The notes: a model not told the origin generated them from the sequence alone. 64,000 nucleotides of DNA from Amphibacillus jilinensis Y1 (GCF_000306965.1 NZ_JH976436.1:164057-228056); one strand, 5' to 3'; positions 46,693 to 56,444 are shown, numbered from the stretch's first letter. Translations and numbers: made by a program.

Positions 46693-48021
46693 TCATTGAA
46701 CAATGTCAGCCATCGTGTTTAGCATCATATTGACGTCTTCTTTTTTGACAAGGAAATCACTTGTTCCATCAATAAAAGCAGCATAATGGTCTGTGTCATA
46801 GTTAACGAACGCTAGAGAAATGGTTTTTTCACCTTCACTTGTTAATAAGGTCGATTGAACAACAACCTCTGGCTCTTGGTAACTTGGATCATCAACGAGG
46901 CCTGCCACCGTTAATCCTGCCAATGTTTTATAGCCCTCTCGAACCTGTTGTTCATCGATCTGCTTATCATCTGCTTCAAACTGGAACGCCACTTGTTCAT
47001 GGTGATTGATTGTAATGTTAATGTTATGATCTGCTGAAGTAATGATTAATTCACTGATCAAGTCCAGCGCTAAAATTTTTATGTAACCGTCATGGTATGC
47101 CTGTGCAGGGTGACTGAATGCGTCTAAAATATCGTTTGAAATGGTAAAAACTTGGTCATCTTGATCACGTTTTGCATAATAACTTTCTGTCGTAGCAGGA
47201 TCACCAATAATTAATCGAGAACTACCCTCTCCATAAATAAAATCAATGGTGAAATGACTATCATCTAATCCATATGATGAAAAATCGGTGACCTGTTCTG
47301 CAACCAATTGGTCTATTGATAAATTATAGATACTATCAAGTAACACCTCAATCCGTGAGTATCGAGCATGGTAATGGAGCTGGAACGGTTTTTCAACAAA
47401 CCAGCCAGTAATATTTGCTCGCGTTTCTTCCTCTGGATAAGGACTGTTTTTCGTTAAATGAATCACTTCTGTGCCATTATCAATCCTAATATGTTCAACG
47501 TCAGCCGCTTCCCAACTAAAGATAGACGTATCCAAAAAAGCATCGACATAAAAGGGAACCGCTTCGATCAGTGCGCGTTCTACAAGATAAATCGTTTCAC
47601 GCTGTCGATCTTCAACATAATAACCGGAAGTGTCCGAACTTAGTGCCCCAATCATTAATCGTTGTTCTTCACCATTTTGATAATATAGCCGTACACTTAA
47701 CTGTGGCGTCTCCAATCCCGTTTCTTTCCTACTTAAATCTATTTCTTCTCCAACCCAATTCGATAAATTGGTGATCGTTTCGTTAACTTGCTCTTGTTTG
47801 GTTTGTTCTAAACGCCCTTGCACGACCCATTCTTGATTGACCCACTCAATCTCAAATCCATGCTCCCCATTAACAACAAAGCTTGTTACCTGATCATTTG
47901 GGTCAATGAGTTGAGTCGCTTGGACGTCATCATTGAAGGCAAACACCAGCCAAATCATTAATGTCGAAACAGTGATAACAATCATACTTATTATTAGTTT
48001 CAAACATGTGATTTTCTTCAT
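46693..48021 (-). CDS. DUF4340-domain membrane-anchored protein
   Basis: A 442-residue protein with an N-terminal transmembrane or signal helix (about residues 8-28) and an outside region made of repeated DUF4340-like units: VNGEHGFEIEWVNQEWVV, then LSVRLYYQNGEEQRLMIGAL and HFTIDFIYGEGSSRLIIGD, each a short ligand-like beta pattern followed by GYYVE or SYYAKR. The role is unknown. DUF4340 proteins are usually next to Gld-type gliding or ABC genes, which are absent here. The ATG at 48021 is preferred; the frame also allows GTG at 48030, which lies inside the ribosome site AGAGGTG. It has its own terminator. Confidence 0.7.
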   Translation of the reverse strand: MKKITCLKLIISMIVITVSTLMIWLVFAFNDDVQATQLIDPNDQVTSFVVNGEHGFEIEWVNQEWVVQGRLEQTKQEQVNETITNLSNWVGEEIDLSRKETGLETPQLSVRLYYQNGEEQRLMIGALSSDTSGYYVEDRQRETIYLVERALIEAVPFYVDAFLDTSIFSWEAADVEHIRIDNGTEVIHLTKNSPYPEEETRANITGWFVEKPFQLHYHARYSRIEVLLDSIYNLSIDQLVAEQVTDFSSYGLDDSHFTIDFIYGEGSSRLIIGDPATTESYYAKRDQDDQVFTISNDILDAFSHPAQAYHDGYIKILALDLISELIITSADHNINITINHHEQVAFQFEADDKQIDEQQVREGYKTLAGLTVAGLVDDPSYQEPEVVVQSTLLTSEGEKTISLAFVNYDTDHYAAFIDGTSDFLVKKEDVNMMLNTMADIVQ

Positions 48022-48275
48022 GGTTAGCACCTCTTTTGCTTATCTTTTCTGATCAATTCTGCACTTGTTGTTGATTGTTTATCACCCATTCAATTATAGT
48101 CAGCTTCAAAAGAAACCGTAATGAATGAATACAAACGCTTTTTATGGCACATGCTTATTATATTAGTAACCGTTCACAAAAAACACCTGTCTATTTAGAC
48201 ATAAAAATCATAGAAAATAAGAGATCTGTTATCTTCTGCAAATTAACTTAATCTCCAGCTTTCATTAGGCGACTG

Positions 48276-48947
48276 TTAGTTATCATTTTTAGAAAATTCT
48301 TGCTCCAATTGTTTAAATACGGTTTGCATATTGTACATCATAAAAAAACCAATTAAACTCATTAAAAATAGCACTGCTATCCCAGGATAAGCATAAAAGA
48401 TAATACCGAATGCGACGATTGTTGATAGATTTAATAAAGTTGTCTTTAAATATTTGAAAATTGCATAGGTTGAAATAACGAAAAGATTCTTTAACTTCAC
48501 TTCAAATTTCGTCAAAATAGGGAAGGTGTAACACATTAACACTAAACAAACCGCAATAAACATTAAGAAAATAGGTGCTAACATTGGCATATAGAGATTA
48601 GCATAATGGATATCAATAATTAAAATAACGATAATCGTCCATTGAACAAACCAATATTTCCACGCTAATTTAAAATTCTGACCAAAAAAGCGCCAAAAAT
48701 CTTTAGTAGGCTCGATTATTTTTTCATTGACTAGCTTATCCATTGTTTTTAATAAAGCAGCAAATCCCGGACCAAATGGTATTAAAGCAAGATAAAAAAG
48801 CAAAATATTTTGCACCGTAAACTCAGCGAGATAAAAAACCATCATAAACGGGCTAATTAATAACATAAAGTAAAGATTGGTTACAAAAAATGCATAAATA
48901 TAATTTACCATGCGATAAATAGGACGATCGATTATTGTTTTAGTCAT
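48276..48947 (-). CDS. YesL-type membrane protein (DUF624)
   Basis: A 223-residue membrane protein with five to six hydrophobic segments and the family pattern IPFGPGFAALLKTMDKLVNEK. It is the third YesL-type gene in the window and follows the YesN-type regulator by 21 bases, the same neighbourhood as in B. subtilis yesLMN. The ATG at 48947 has GAGGTGGAG upstream; a longer frame to 48965 includes that ribosome site. Function unknown. Confidence 0.75.
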   Translation of the reverse strand: MTKTIIDRPIYRMVNYIYAFFVTNLYFMLLISPFMMVFYLAEFTVQNILLFYLALIPFGPGFAALLKTMDKLVNEKIIEPTKDFWRFFGQNFKLAWKYWFVQWTIIVILIIDIHYANLYMPMLAPIFLMFIAVCLVLMCYTFPILTKFEVKLKNLFVISTYAIFKYLKTTLLNLSTIVAFGIIFYAYPGIAVLFLMSLIGFFMMYNMQTVFKQLEQEFSKNDN

Positions 48948-48968
48948 AACGTTTCTCCACCTCATCTA

Positions 48969-50480
48969 TTAAGTATGTTGTTCTTGCGCTTTCTTTTGAT
49001 ATTCTTTCGGACTCATTCCAACATATTTTTTGAATTTTTTATAAAAGTAATCCATATTACTATAACCGACTAGCTCAGAAACTTTATAAACTTTATAAGG
49101 TTTATCAGAAAGAATCTGTTTCGCTTTTTCTATTCGAATCCGTTCTAGATAAACATGAAAGTATTCACCTGTATGTTTTTTAAACTTCTTCCCTAAATAG
49201 GAACTATTATAATTAAATAAGTCTGCCAATCGTTTCAAACTTAATTCTTGATAATAATACTGATCAATATACATGGTGATTTTTCCAATGTTATTTTCAG
49301 GTGTAACAACAAAACCCTCAATCTGCTTGGTAACGGTCCACCATTCTTTCAATAAGCGATTAATTAAGGCTTCCAGATTATTTGAATGATAGATGATAGC
49401 CAACCATTCATTCTTGTTAGGTAAATCCAGCTCTGGGTATTGCTTTTTGATCCGTTGCAATATAGACAAGACAAATTCAATCATTTCTGCTTGCACCCTA
49501 GCTTTCTCAAGTGCACAGCCTTGGAAATACTCGATAATTAATGTCGCTTGTTGCTCCAACGCTTGATAATCTTTAAATTCAAGTGCCTGAATCATTTTTG
49601 CTCCGATCAACTCACCATCAAAGGCTGGCACCGTTTCCTTAGCTTTCAAGGGATATTTAAATAACTGATCAGTACTAAAACTGTACGATCGATCTTGCAA
49701 ATCTTTAATTTGTCTAACCGCTGCCGGCGTTTGTAGGAGGGTTTGATACTGTGCTGATAAATAAACCGATAGCTTTGAATTGAACTGTCGTTTACAAACA
49801 TGAAAAAGTTGGTTAATTTCACCTTCTATTTCTTGCTCCAATTGCTTATTAAAAAACAAGTACATCATTGAATCTTTAATAATTAGTTTTTTAAAGGCAT
49901 AATCGGTTGTCGCTAACTGCTGCTTTAGCGCTAGTCCATCCTTCGATCGATTAAAAGAAAAACAAGCGATTTGAAACGGGCCTTGATAGCGCCCGATATT
50001 AGGAAAGTTATTTTCATGTTCAATCCGTCCTTCAATTAAGGCTTTCCAGGCCTCTTCTTCAGACAAATCGTGATAAGCTGTTAACTGTGATGATACTTTG
50101 CGTTCATCTGCAATGACTGCTCTTATTTCAACTAAAATCTCAATTAACTCCTGCTCATCAATCGGTTTTAACAAATAAGAATGAATCCCTAACTTAATCG
50201 ATTCACGTGCATAATTAAAACTTGAGTACCCAGAAAGTATGACAAACTTTGCATCACACCCCGCTTGTTTAGCTTGTTTGATAAATTCCATACCTGACGT
50301 ACCGGGCATACGAATATCAACAAAGATAAGATCTGGTTTTGTCGCATCAATCAATTGCAAGCCATCACGTGCATTTTCACCATCACCAGAAATGGTAAAA
50401 CCATAATCTTCCCAACTGATTACATGTTTCATGCCTTCACGAATAATCGGCTCATCATCAATTAATAAAACTTTATACAC
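48969..50480 (-). CDS. AraC-family response regulator, YesN type
   Basis: Response regulator of 503 residues. The receiver domain spans about residues 1-120 with IDDEP and the phosphorylated aspartate in LIFVDIRMPGTSG near residue 55. A middle region follows, and an AraC domain occupies the last 100 residues (LSLKRLADLFNYNSSYLGKK, VYKVSELVGYSNMDYFYKKF). The start is GTG at 50480 after GGGGGGAG. It pairs with the kinase 37 bases upstream and probably activates the xyloglucan-type operons. Confidence 0.92.
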   Translation of the reverse strand: MYKVLLIDDEPIIREGMKHVISWEDYGFTISGDGENARDGLQLIDATKPDLIFVDIRMPGTSGMEFIKQAKQAGCDAKFVILSGYSSFNYARESIKLGIHSYLLKPIDEQELIEILVEIRAVIADERKVSSQLTAYHDLSEEEAWKALIEGRIEHENNFPNIGRYQGPFQIACFSFNRSKDGLALKQQLATTDYAFKKLIIKDSMMYLFFNKQLEQEIEGEINQLFHVCKRQFNSKLSVYLSAQYQTLLQTPAAVRQIKDLQDRSYSFSTDQLFKYPLKAKETVPAFDGELIGAKMIQALEFKDYQALEQQATLIIEYFQGCALEKARVQAEMIEFVLSILQRIKKQYPELDLPNKNEWLAIIYHSNNLEALINRLLKEWWTVTKQIEGFVVTPENNIGKITMYIDQYYYQELSLKRLADLFNYNSSYLGKKFKKHTGEYFHVYLERIRIEKAKQILSDKPYKVYKVSELVGYSNMDYFYKKFKKYVGMSPKEYQKKAQEQHT

Positions 50481-50517
50481 CGATCTCCCCCCTTTAATTT
50501 ATTTACCGATTTAACAC

Positions 50518-52293
50518 TTATTTTACTATTGGAAGTGTGAGTGTGACGATTGTGCCTTGGTTGAGTTGACTAGAAATCTGTAATCCATAGACTTTACCAT
50601 AGTATAATTGAATCCGTTGATGAACATTTCTAATGCCAATCTTTTTACCATCATCACCTTCCCCTTCATCAAGACAATCTAGAATCTTTGCTAAACTAGT
50701 ATTTGACATGCCAACGCCATCATCTTGAACGACAATTTTCATACAGTCTTGCTCACGAAAAGCATTAATTTGCAAATTCCCCATACCTTCCTTTGCCTCC
50801 AACCCATGAATAATGGCATTTTCAATAAGTGGTTGAATTAATAGAGGGAAAATTCTACAGCTCGATATTTGCTCATCTATATCAATCGTATACGTTAATT
50901 TATTTCCAAAGCGCATGACTTGAATCTCTAAATAAGTTGAAATAATCTCAATTTCATTTACGAGTGGAATAGGTCGGTCTGTCCGTTCCAAGGCAGACCG
51001 CATCATTTTACTTAATTTTTGAATTAAGACAGCTACTTCTTTATCTTTATTAACAATCGCCTTCATTCGGATCATTTCTAGTGTGTTATATAAAAAGTGT
51101 GGGTTAATTTGACTTGATAGCATTTTAAACTCAGATTCTTTTTGCTGACGACGCCAACGTTCCTCTTTTATTTTATGAACATAAACTTCGTCAATAAGCT
51201 GTTGAATACTTTGTGATGTTCGATATAATTCATCATATGCTTCTCCAATCTCATCCTTACCAGCAATAGCAGGCTTAATATTAAATGTGCCGTGAGCCAC
51301 TTTTGCCATGGCCATCTTTAACGTTTTGATTCGTGAATTAAAAATTTTAATAAATATTTGAAAGGCAACAATTGAAATCGCGAGTGCACCAACCATCATC
51401 CAATAGCCACGGTTAAAGATTTGATTCGGCTCTTCCATTAAACTTTCCACTGGAATAATCGTCGCAATTTGGAACTCATTAACGAGTGTTTTATTTGGTT
51501 TTAAACGATGAAGATTCACTTTAACATCTTCACCACGGTAACGATGGTCAAACAATATATTATCCGGATCTTCTTGTTCAGGAACAGCAGAAATAAAGCC
51601 AGGATATCGGTACATTAAATTATCATCTCGGTTATAAACGATTTCTTGTTCATCAAGAATAATAAAGACATCATGGATCTCACTATCAACCATCTCTTTT
51701 AATTTATCTGTCGATAAGTATATTGCTAGCACACCTAACAGTTGATTTTCTTGATCATAAACAGAGCGCGTTAAAGTAAGGAAGCGTTCATTCGTCCAGT
51801 GTTCACGCTTAACCATCCATGAAATTCTGCCTTGGTTATCAACGGCTTGTTGATACCATTCTTCTTCAGTAAACGCTACACTCGCATGTATGAAATGTGA
51901 GTTAGTGATCATTGGGCGTTTCATATAAAATTGGATATTGTCAATTTCATCATAGTATTTAATATAATCTTCAACGATCGGATATCTTGAATAAGCATTG
52001 TACATGTCTAATGTACTTTCATAGTCTGTATTTAATAAATCATCCATATCACGACTTAAATAAATCAAATCGGAAATATGGGTCATTCGATTTAATACCG
52101 TCTCTAATTGAATCTCTATTTTATCTAGATTAGATTCTGTTTCAAAAATAGCATTATTCAACATGACATCACGCATCGCTAAGTTCAAGTAGGCGCCAAC
52201 AAATATTAATGGAATAGCTGTGACAATCAGATAAATCCCCATTAGTTTGTAGCTAATCTTTAAGTCTAATATTTTTCGCCAAAGCCACCTCAT
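50518..52293 (-). CDS. Sensor histidine kinase, YesM type
   Basis: A 591-residue membrane kinase. Helices at about residues 16-36 and 297-316 frame an extracellular sensor domain, followed by a HAMP region, the phosphoacceptor motif SSQINPHFLYNTLEMI (His near 401) and an ATPase domain with IENAIIHGLE and QDDGVGM. It is paired with the YesN-type regulator downstream. The start follows GAGGAG with a rather long spacer of 11 bases. The signal is unknown; location suggests a xyloglucan-derived sugar reported through the binding protein. Confidence 0.92.
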   Translation of the reverse strand: MRWLWRKILDLKISYKLMGIYLIVTAIPLIFVGAYLNLAMRDVMLNNAIFETESNLDKIEIQLETVLNRMTHISDLIYLSRDMDDLLNTDYESTLDMYNAYSRYPIVEDYIKYYDEIDNIQFYMKRPMITNSHFIHASVAFTEEEWYQQAVDNQGRISWMVKREHWTNERFLTLTRSVYDQENQLLGVLAIYLSTDKLKEMVDSEIHDVFIILDEQEIVYNRDDNLMYRYPGFISAVPEQEDPDNILFDHRYRGEDVKVNLHRLKPNKTLVNEFQIATIIPVESLMEEPNQIFNRGYWMMVGALAISIVAFQIFIKIFNSRIKTLKMAMAKVAHGTFNIKPAIAGKDEIGEAYDELYRTSQSIQQLIDEVYVHKIKEERWRRQQKESEFKMLSSQINPHFLYNTLEMIRMKAIVNKDKEVAVLIQKLSKMMRSALERTDRPIPLVNEIEIISTYLEIQVMRFGNKLTYTIDIDEQISSCRIFPLLIQPLIENAIIHGLEAKEGMGNLQINAFREQDCMKIVVQDDGVGMSNTSLAKILDCLDEGEGDDGKKIGIRNVHQRIQLYYGKVYGLQISSQLNQGTIVTLTLPIVK

Positions 52294-52368
52294 CTTGCTT
52301 ACAACTCCTCTATTTAGGCAAATCTAGATCTAGTCTTTGTCCAGGTTTGATGCTAATGCCATGCATTT

Positions 52369-54642
52369 TTATAGCTCGATTTCAATATGACTAGGCTGAT
52401 TCTTATCCAATTGGATAACAGCTTCAGCTTGCGTTTGACCGTGAATGTTAGCTTCTGGGAATAAGGGTAGCTTTACTTTTAACTGATGGTCCAGGCAACT
52501 GACGAGTGTTAGTTTAATCACACGTTCAGTTAAATGCCAAGCTAAATCGACAACCTCTATTTGATCTGGCAATTTCACGCCTTTAATAACACCACGATCT
52601 AAGTCAACCGGCAAGGCTTGGAGTAAATATAATGTGTCATGATGATAGTCGACTAACATTTCATGTATCACCTGCGGAAAGGCACCATTGCCATCGACAT
52701 TGAATACTTCCAAGTTATGATAATGACTCATCATTAATGAAGGGTAGAAACAATTATTTTTAATCACAAGCATGATAACTTCTTTTACTAGTTCCGGCAT
52801 ATGAAATTGAGTCGCACATAATGCGGTGTGCATACGTCCATGTGTTGATGTTGTATCACCATCATCGTTTAATAACCAAGCATCCAACCGTTTTTGAAAC
52901 GCCTGACGACTTGCTTCAAACAGAATTGGATCTGTCTCCGCTGTAAATTCACGACTTTGAAAAATCGGATATAAATGAGAAAAATGACGATGATTATAGT
53001 TTTCAGCCTTCGCTGGAGTTGACCATTCTTTTAGAGCACCATCTTCATTGATCTGATACGCTGGTAATTTATCAAGCATTTGACGCCATTTTGCTATTTT
53101 TTCTGAATCAATGGCTAGCACTTGATAGCCCTCAATTAAATGGGTCAACACTTCTTTAGCGACGGCAATATCTTGTGTCGCGTTATCACCACAGCCATTC
53201 TCGGCAGAATATGAAGGAATAAAGCGGTAGTTACCATTTGGATCTTCAACTAAGAAATCTTCATAAAACTTAGCGACTTCTTCAAGATAAGGGAGTGTTA
53301 CCTGTTGTAAAAACTGTTGATCACCAGTATAGCGATAATACTGATAATACCAATGTCCAATCCAACCAGCCCCACATGTCCAAAAATGAAGTGGCCATTC
53401 TAGATTCCAGTGAAGATGTTGTCCACAATTACTTGCATGAACAGGTATCATAATGCCCTTACAACCATAATAATACTTGGCATTTTCCTTAAACCCAGGT
53501 AATAACGAATCAATCAGCTTAAATAAGCCATGTAGCCCTTCGGAAAGATTACTTGATAAGGCAGAAGCAATTGATAATTGTACATTGGTATCGAAAGTAT
53601 AATCGCCACTCCAAGCCGGTTCAAACGTACCACTCCATATCCCTTGTAAATTGGGGGTCGACTCACCTGAGCTACATATATACATAAATCGACTGGCATC
53701 GTAAACTTTTTCAACAAATACTTTAGACAAATTCGGTTGTTGTTTTGCTTCTTCTAGCAAAGTTGTAAAATTCTTAGCTCTTTCATCGTTATCTGCTAGA
53801 TCTAATTGAACACGGTCGAATTTTTCTTGATGAATCCGTTGGTGGGCTTGATATAAGAGTTGAAATGATGCTGGTTGATCTGCTAACCATTGATCGGATA
53901 AATTGGGTATAATCCTTATAAGTAATCTGACTTTATGGGTATTTGTTATCGTTATCACTTGCCCTTGATTATCAATTGAAGCATGCGGTGCAATAATTTG
54001 CCCTAAAACCGTATAACCACCACTTCTTTTTGTATATTGATATTGCCATTTAAAATGATTATCTTGAATATAAAAGCTCCCATCTAGTTGTGGTATTTTG
54101 TAAATATCTCGTTTAAGCTTTAATTTAAGTGTTCGATTAAAATTTTCAATTTGATAAACAATCAAATGATCTGCTTGCGAAACAAAAGCTCGACTTTGAT
54201 AGTCGTCATCGTCACCTCGATAACTAACAACCATTTCACCGGTTTGATAATTTAAGCTTCGCTGATAATGATCGACTGCTTTCACACCTGTTTCAATAAA
54301 TAAATGAAAGGCCGGATGATAAGGATCACTCATCGTTAAACCTTGATACCCTCTTGCCCGTGCTTGTTGATAATGAAAAGCTTTCCCCGCTTGATATCCT
54401 TGTTCAGTTATGATTTTTCTTAAATCGGATAACACGTCACTTAAATGAGGCACCGCAAATGGATGCCCCATCGGTAAAAATAATTTGTAATGATTACCGA
54501 TCAAGGTTTCCCGAATCGGATCGCCATATGTAATTAAACCCATCTTCCCGTTACCTGTTAGATAACCTTCTTCCCACTTGTCTGCTGGTTTATCATGCCA
54601 TATTCCCTTTAGTGGAAGCTGGTGCTCACGTTTTTTTGTCAT
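52369..54642 (-). CDS. GH95-like glycoside hydrolase (alpha-L-fucosidase/galactosidase family), divergent
   Basis: The 757-residue chain has the family's N-terminal domain (WEEGYLTGNGKMGLITYGDP), PNLQGIWSGTFEPAWSGDYTFDTN and YRFIPSYSAENG, typical landmarks of GH95 enzymes that remove L-fucose or L-galactose from plant glycans. In characterised members the catalytic region reads close to LNINxQMNYWPAE; here it is FDTNVQLSIASAL, so one asparagine is replaced by aspartate and the WPAE part is lost. Substrate or mechanism may therefore differ. No signal peptide. The ATG at 54642 follows GAGGAG with 8 bases. It fits the fucosylated side chain of xyloglucan. Confidence 0.75.
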   Translation of the reverse strand: MTKKREHQLPLKGIWHDKPADKWEEGYLTGNGKMGLITYGDPIRETLIGNHYKLFLPMGHPFAVPHLSDVLSDLRKIITEQGYQAGKAFHYQQARARGYQGLTMSDPYHPAFHLFIETGVKAVDHYQRSLNYQTGEMVVSYRGDDDDYQSRAFVSQADHLIVYQIENFNRTLKLKLKRDIYKIPQLDGSFYIQDNHFKWQYQYTKRSGGYTVLGQIIAPHASIDNQGQVITITNTHKVRLLIRIIPNLSDQWLADQPASFQLLYQAHQRIHQEKFDRVQLDLADNDERAKNFTTLLEEAKQQPNLSKVFVEKVYDASRFMYICSSGESTPNLQGIWSGTFEPAWSGDYTFDTNVQLSIASALSSNLSEGLHGLFKLIDSLLPGFKENAKYYYGCKGIMIPVHASNCGQHLHWNLEWPLHFWTCGAGWIGHWYYQYYRYTGDQQFLQQVTLPYLEEVAKFYEDFLVEDPNGNYRFIPSYSAENGCGDNATQDIAVAKEVLTHLIEGYQVLAIDSEKIAKWRQMLDKLPAYQINEDGALKEWSTPAKAENYNHRHFSHLYPIFQSREFTAETDPILFEASRQAFQKRLDAWLLNDDGDTTSTHGRMHTALCATQFHMPELVKEVIMLVIKNNCFYPSLMMSHYHNLEVFNVDGNGAFPQVIHEMLVDYHHDTLYLLQALPVDLDRGVIKGVKLPDQIEVVDLAWHLTERVIKLTLVSCLDHQLKVKLPLFPEANIHGQTQAEAVIQLDKNQPSHIEIEL

Positions 54643-54687
54643 GACTTCTACTCCTCGTATCATCAGTTTTCGTTACTGTTTGAACCC

Positions 54688-54815
54688 ATAAAGCGAACCT
54701 ACACTCAGCGAGCGCTTTATCCGATGGGACGTTGCGTGAATCAGGTCATGTGCGGACGTTATCACCCACCACAATAAATTGGGTCTACGCTCTATTTGAT
54801 GGTGGATTGATGGAC
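54688..54815 (-). repeat. R1 repeat, degenerate copy
   Basis: Minus-strand orientation between the GH95 start and the ROK gene. Trailing AGGTTCGCTTTATG at 54688, ACATGACCTGATTCACGC and a TCAAATAGAGCG block are recognisable; the leading edge is eroded. Confidence 0.55.
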
Positions 54816-54868
54816 AAAAAGGTTTGCACAGACTTATTAATACCTCCGTCATCAGTAAAAAAATTAAT

Positions 54869-54882
54869 TGATAGCGCTTTCA
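54869..54882. promoter_or_regulatory. Candidate cre (CcpA) site
   Basis: TGATAGCGCTTTCA has one mismatch to the cre consensus and a perfect AGCGCT core. It lies between two R1 copies in the region upstream of both the GH95 and the ROK gene. Confidence 0.45.
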
Positions 54883-55035
54883 TAAACAACCCTTCAATTA
54901 GTGGGCGTTTGCGTTCTCCCCCCACAGGTGGATCTTTGTGTGAATCACAGGACATGTGCACCGTTAACTCCTTGCCCAATAGCTGAAATACGCTCGATTT
55001 TGAGGCGGACGTTTGATTGACGATTCTCTATAATG
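54882..55035 (-). repeat. R1 repeat, full-length but diverged copy
   Basis: Minus-strand orientation, a second copy directly behind the one at 54688. GAAGGGTTGTTTATG at 54882 and a CCTGTGATTCAC block are clear, with CCTCAAAATCGAGCG near 55000. Together with the other copy it fills most of the 540-base gap 54643-55182. Confidence 0.6.
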
Positions 55036-55081
55036 AATGGATGACCTAATGTTTTTCTTTCAAATTATAGCAAGCCTCGTT

Positions 55082-55108
55082 AACTTTGTCCATATGACAA
55101 ACAAAGTT
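55082..55108. promoter_or_regulatory. Candidate ROK (XylR-like) operator
   Basis: AACTTTGT and ACAAAGTT form an exact inverted repeat 11 bases apart, 75 bases upstream of the ROK regulator gene. XylR-type repressors bind palindromes with GTTTGTT-like arms, so autoregulation is plausible. Confidence 0.4.
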
Positions 55109-55182
55109 TATAGAATTGTCGCTACAATTATGATACAGTATTTATATACTAATAATTTTATAAAGATAGTGAGTGAATAAAT

Positions 55183-56358
55183 ATGAATCGAACTTGGAAT
55201 CAGTACGTCGTCAAGCAAGAGAATAAAACATTAGTTTTATCAACGATTATCGAGCAAACCCCCATATCTAGAGCAAGTGTAGCACAAGTTACTGGTTTAA
55301 ATAAAGGGACAGTCTCATCTCTTGTAAGTGAACTAATTGATGAGGAGCTCGTCGAAGAATCCGGGCCTGGTGAATCAAATGGTGGCAGACGGCCTGTTAT
55401 GCTTTTATTTAATGGAAAAGCAGGTTATTCTTTAGCCATTGACCTTGGTGTTGATTATTTATTGGGGACCATTATCGATTTAGATGGTAACATTTTTTAT
55501 GAAAAAAAACGTCAACTCCAATCAACTGATTTCGATGTGGTATTTCCATTTCTTACTGATTTCATCAAACATTTAATGGCACAAGTACCAAAAAGTCGTT
55601 ATGGAATTATCGGGATTGGTGTCGGTGTTCCAGCAGTCATTAGTAACCAAGGGGAAATTTTATTAGCTCCTAACTTGAATTGGAAGAAGATTAAACTCAA
55701 AGAACAACTAGAGCAACAGTTTAATTTGCCGATCTATATTGAAAATGAGGCGAATGCCGGTGCGTATGGTGAAATGCGTTACGGCTTTGAACAAACGCCA
55801 AAACATATGGTTTATGCAAGTATCGGGATCGGCATTGGCGTAGGAATGATTCTTGATGGACAATTGTATAGTGGTTTAAATGGCTTTGCAGGTGAAGCAG
55901 GACACATGACGGTAGTAAAGGATGGACGCACTTGCCGTTGTGGCAATCTTGGCTGTTGGGAACGCTATGCTTCTGAACAAGCGCTTATCGATGAAGCGAT
56001 TGATCGGAAATTAATTGAACACAATCAAGAAGAACCTTTTCATAATCTGATTGAATTAGCCGATCAACACAATCAAGCAGCCATTGATCTTTTTAAAGAA
56101 ATCGGCACCTACATTGGCATTGGATTAACGAATACAATTAATATCTTCAATCCAGAACATGTGGTGATTGGCAACCAACTTATTGATGCGGAACAATGGA
56201 TTGCCCCAACGATTGAAGCTTATATCAATGAGCATACCATTGGCTTTCATCAAAATGACCTTAAAGTTAGTTTCGCTAAACTACAAGCTTATTCGACTGT
56301 TTTAGGTATGGCAGCATTCACCATTGAAGGGTTCTTACTTAAGCAGCGAGATGCTTGA
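55183..56358 (+). CDS. ROK-family transcriptional repressor (XylR-like)
   Basis: A 391-residue regulator with an N-terminal winged helix (about residues 10-70, SRASVAQVTGLNKGTVSSLV) and a C-terminal ROK sugar-sensing domain. The ATPase-like phosphate motif LGVDYLLGTIIDLDGN and the zinc signature CRCGNLGCWE near residue 255 are intact. XylR proteins release DNA when they bind xylose or a related sugar; xylose would be freed by the GH31 enzyme of this locus. No strong ribosome site is seen (GTGAGTG lies near). It is divergent from the GH95 gene. Confidence 0.85.
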   Translation: MNRTWNQYVVKQENKTLVLSTIIEQTPISRASVAQVTGLNKGTVSSLVSELIDEELVEESGPGESNGGRRPVMLLFNGKAGYSLAIDLGVDYLLGTIIDLDGNIFYEKKRQLQSTDFDVVFPFLTDFIKHLMAQVPKSRYGIIGIGVGVPAVISNQGEILLAPNLNWKKIKLKEQLEQQFNLPIYIENEANAGAYGEMRYGFEQTPKHMVYASIGIGIGVGMILDGQLYSGLNGFAGEAGHMTVVKDGRTCRCGNLGCWERYASEQALIDEAIDRKLIEHNQEEPFHNLIELADQHNQAAIDLFKEIGTYIGIGLTNTINIFNPEHVVIGNQLIDAEQWIAPTIEAYINEHTIGFHQNDLKVSFAKLQAYSTVLGMAAFTIEGFLLKQRDA

Positions 56359-56370
56359 CTAGACGCAAGA

Positions 56371-56418
56371 AGATCAAAAAGAGAACTGAACACAAGTGTT
56401 CAGTTCTCTTTTTGATCT
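56371..56418. terminator. Bidirectional terminator between the ROK gene and hpf
   Basis: A 23-base perfect inverted repeat (56371-56393 and 56396-56418) contains AAAAAG on one arm and CTTTTT on the other, so it can end transcripts arriving from either side. Confidence 0.85.
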
Positions 56419-56444
56419 ATTATTTCTAAGTATATACTTTACTT

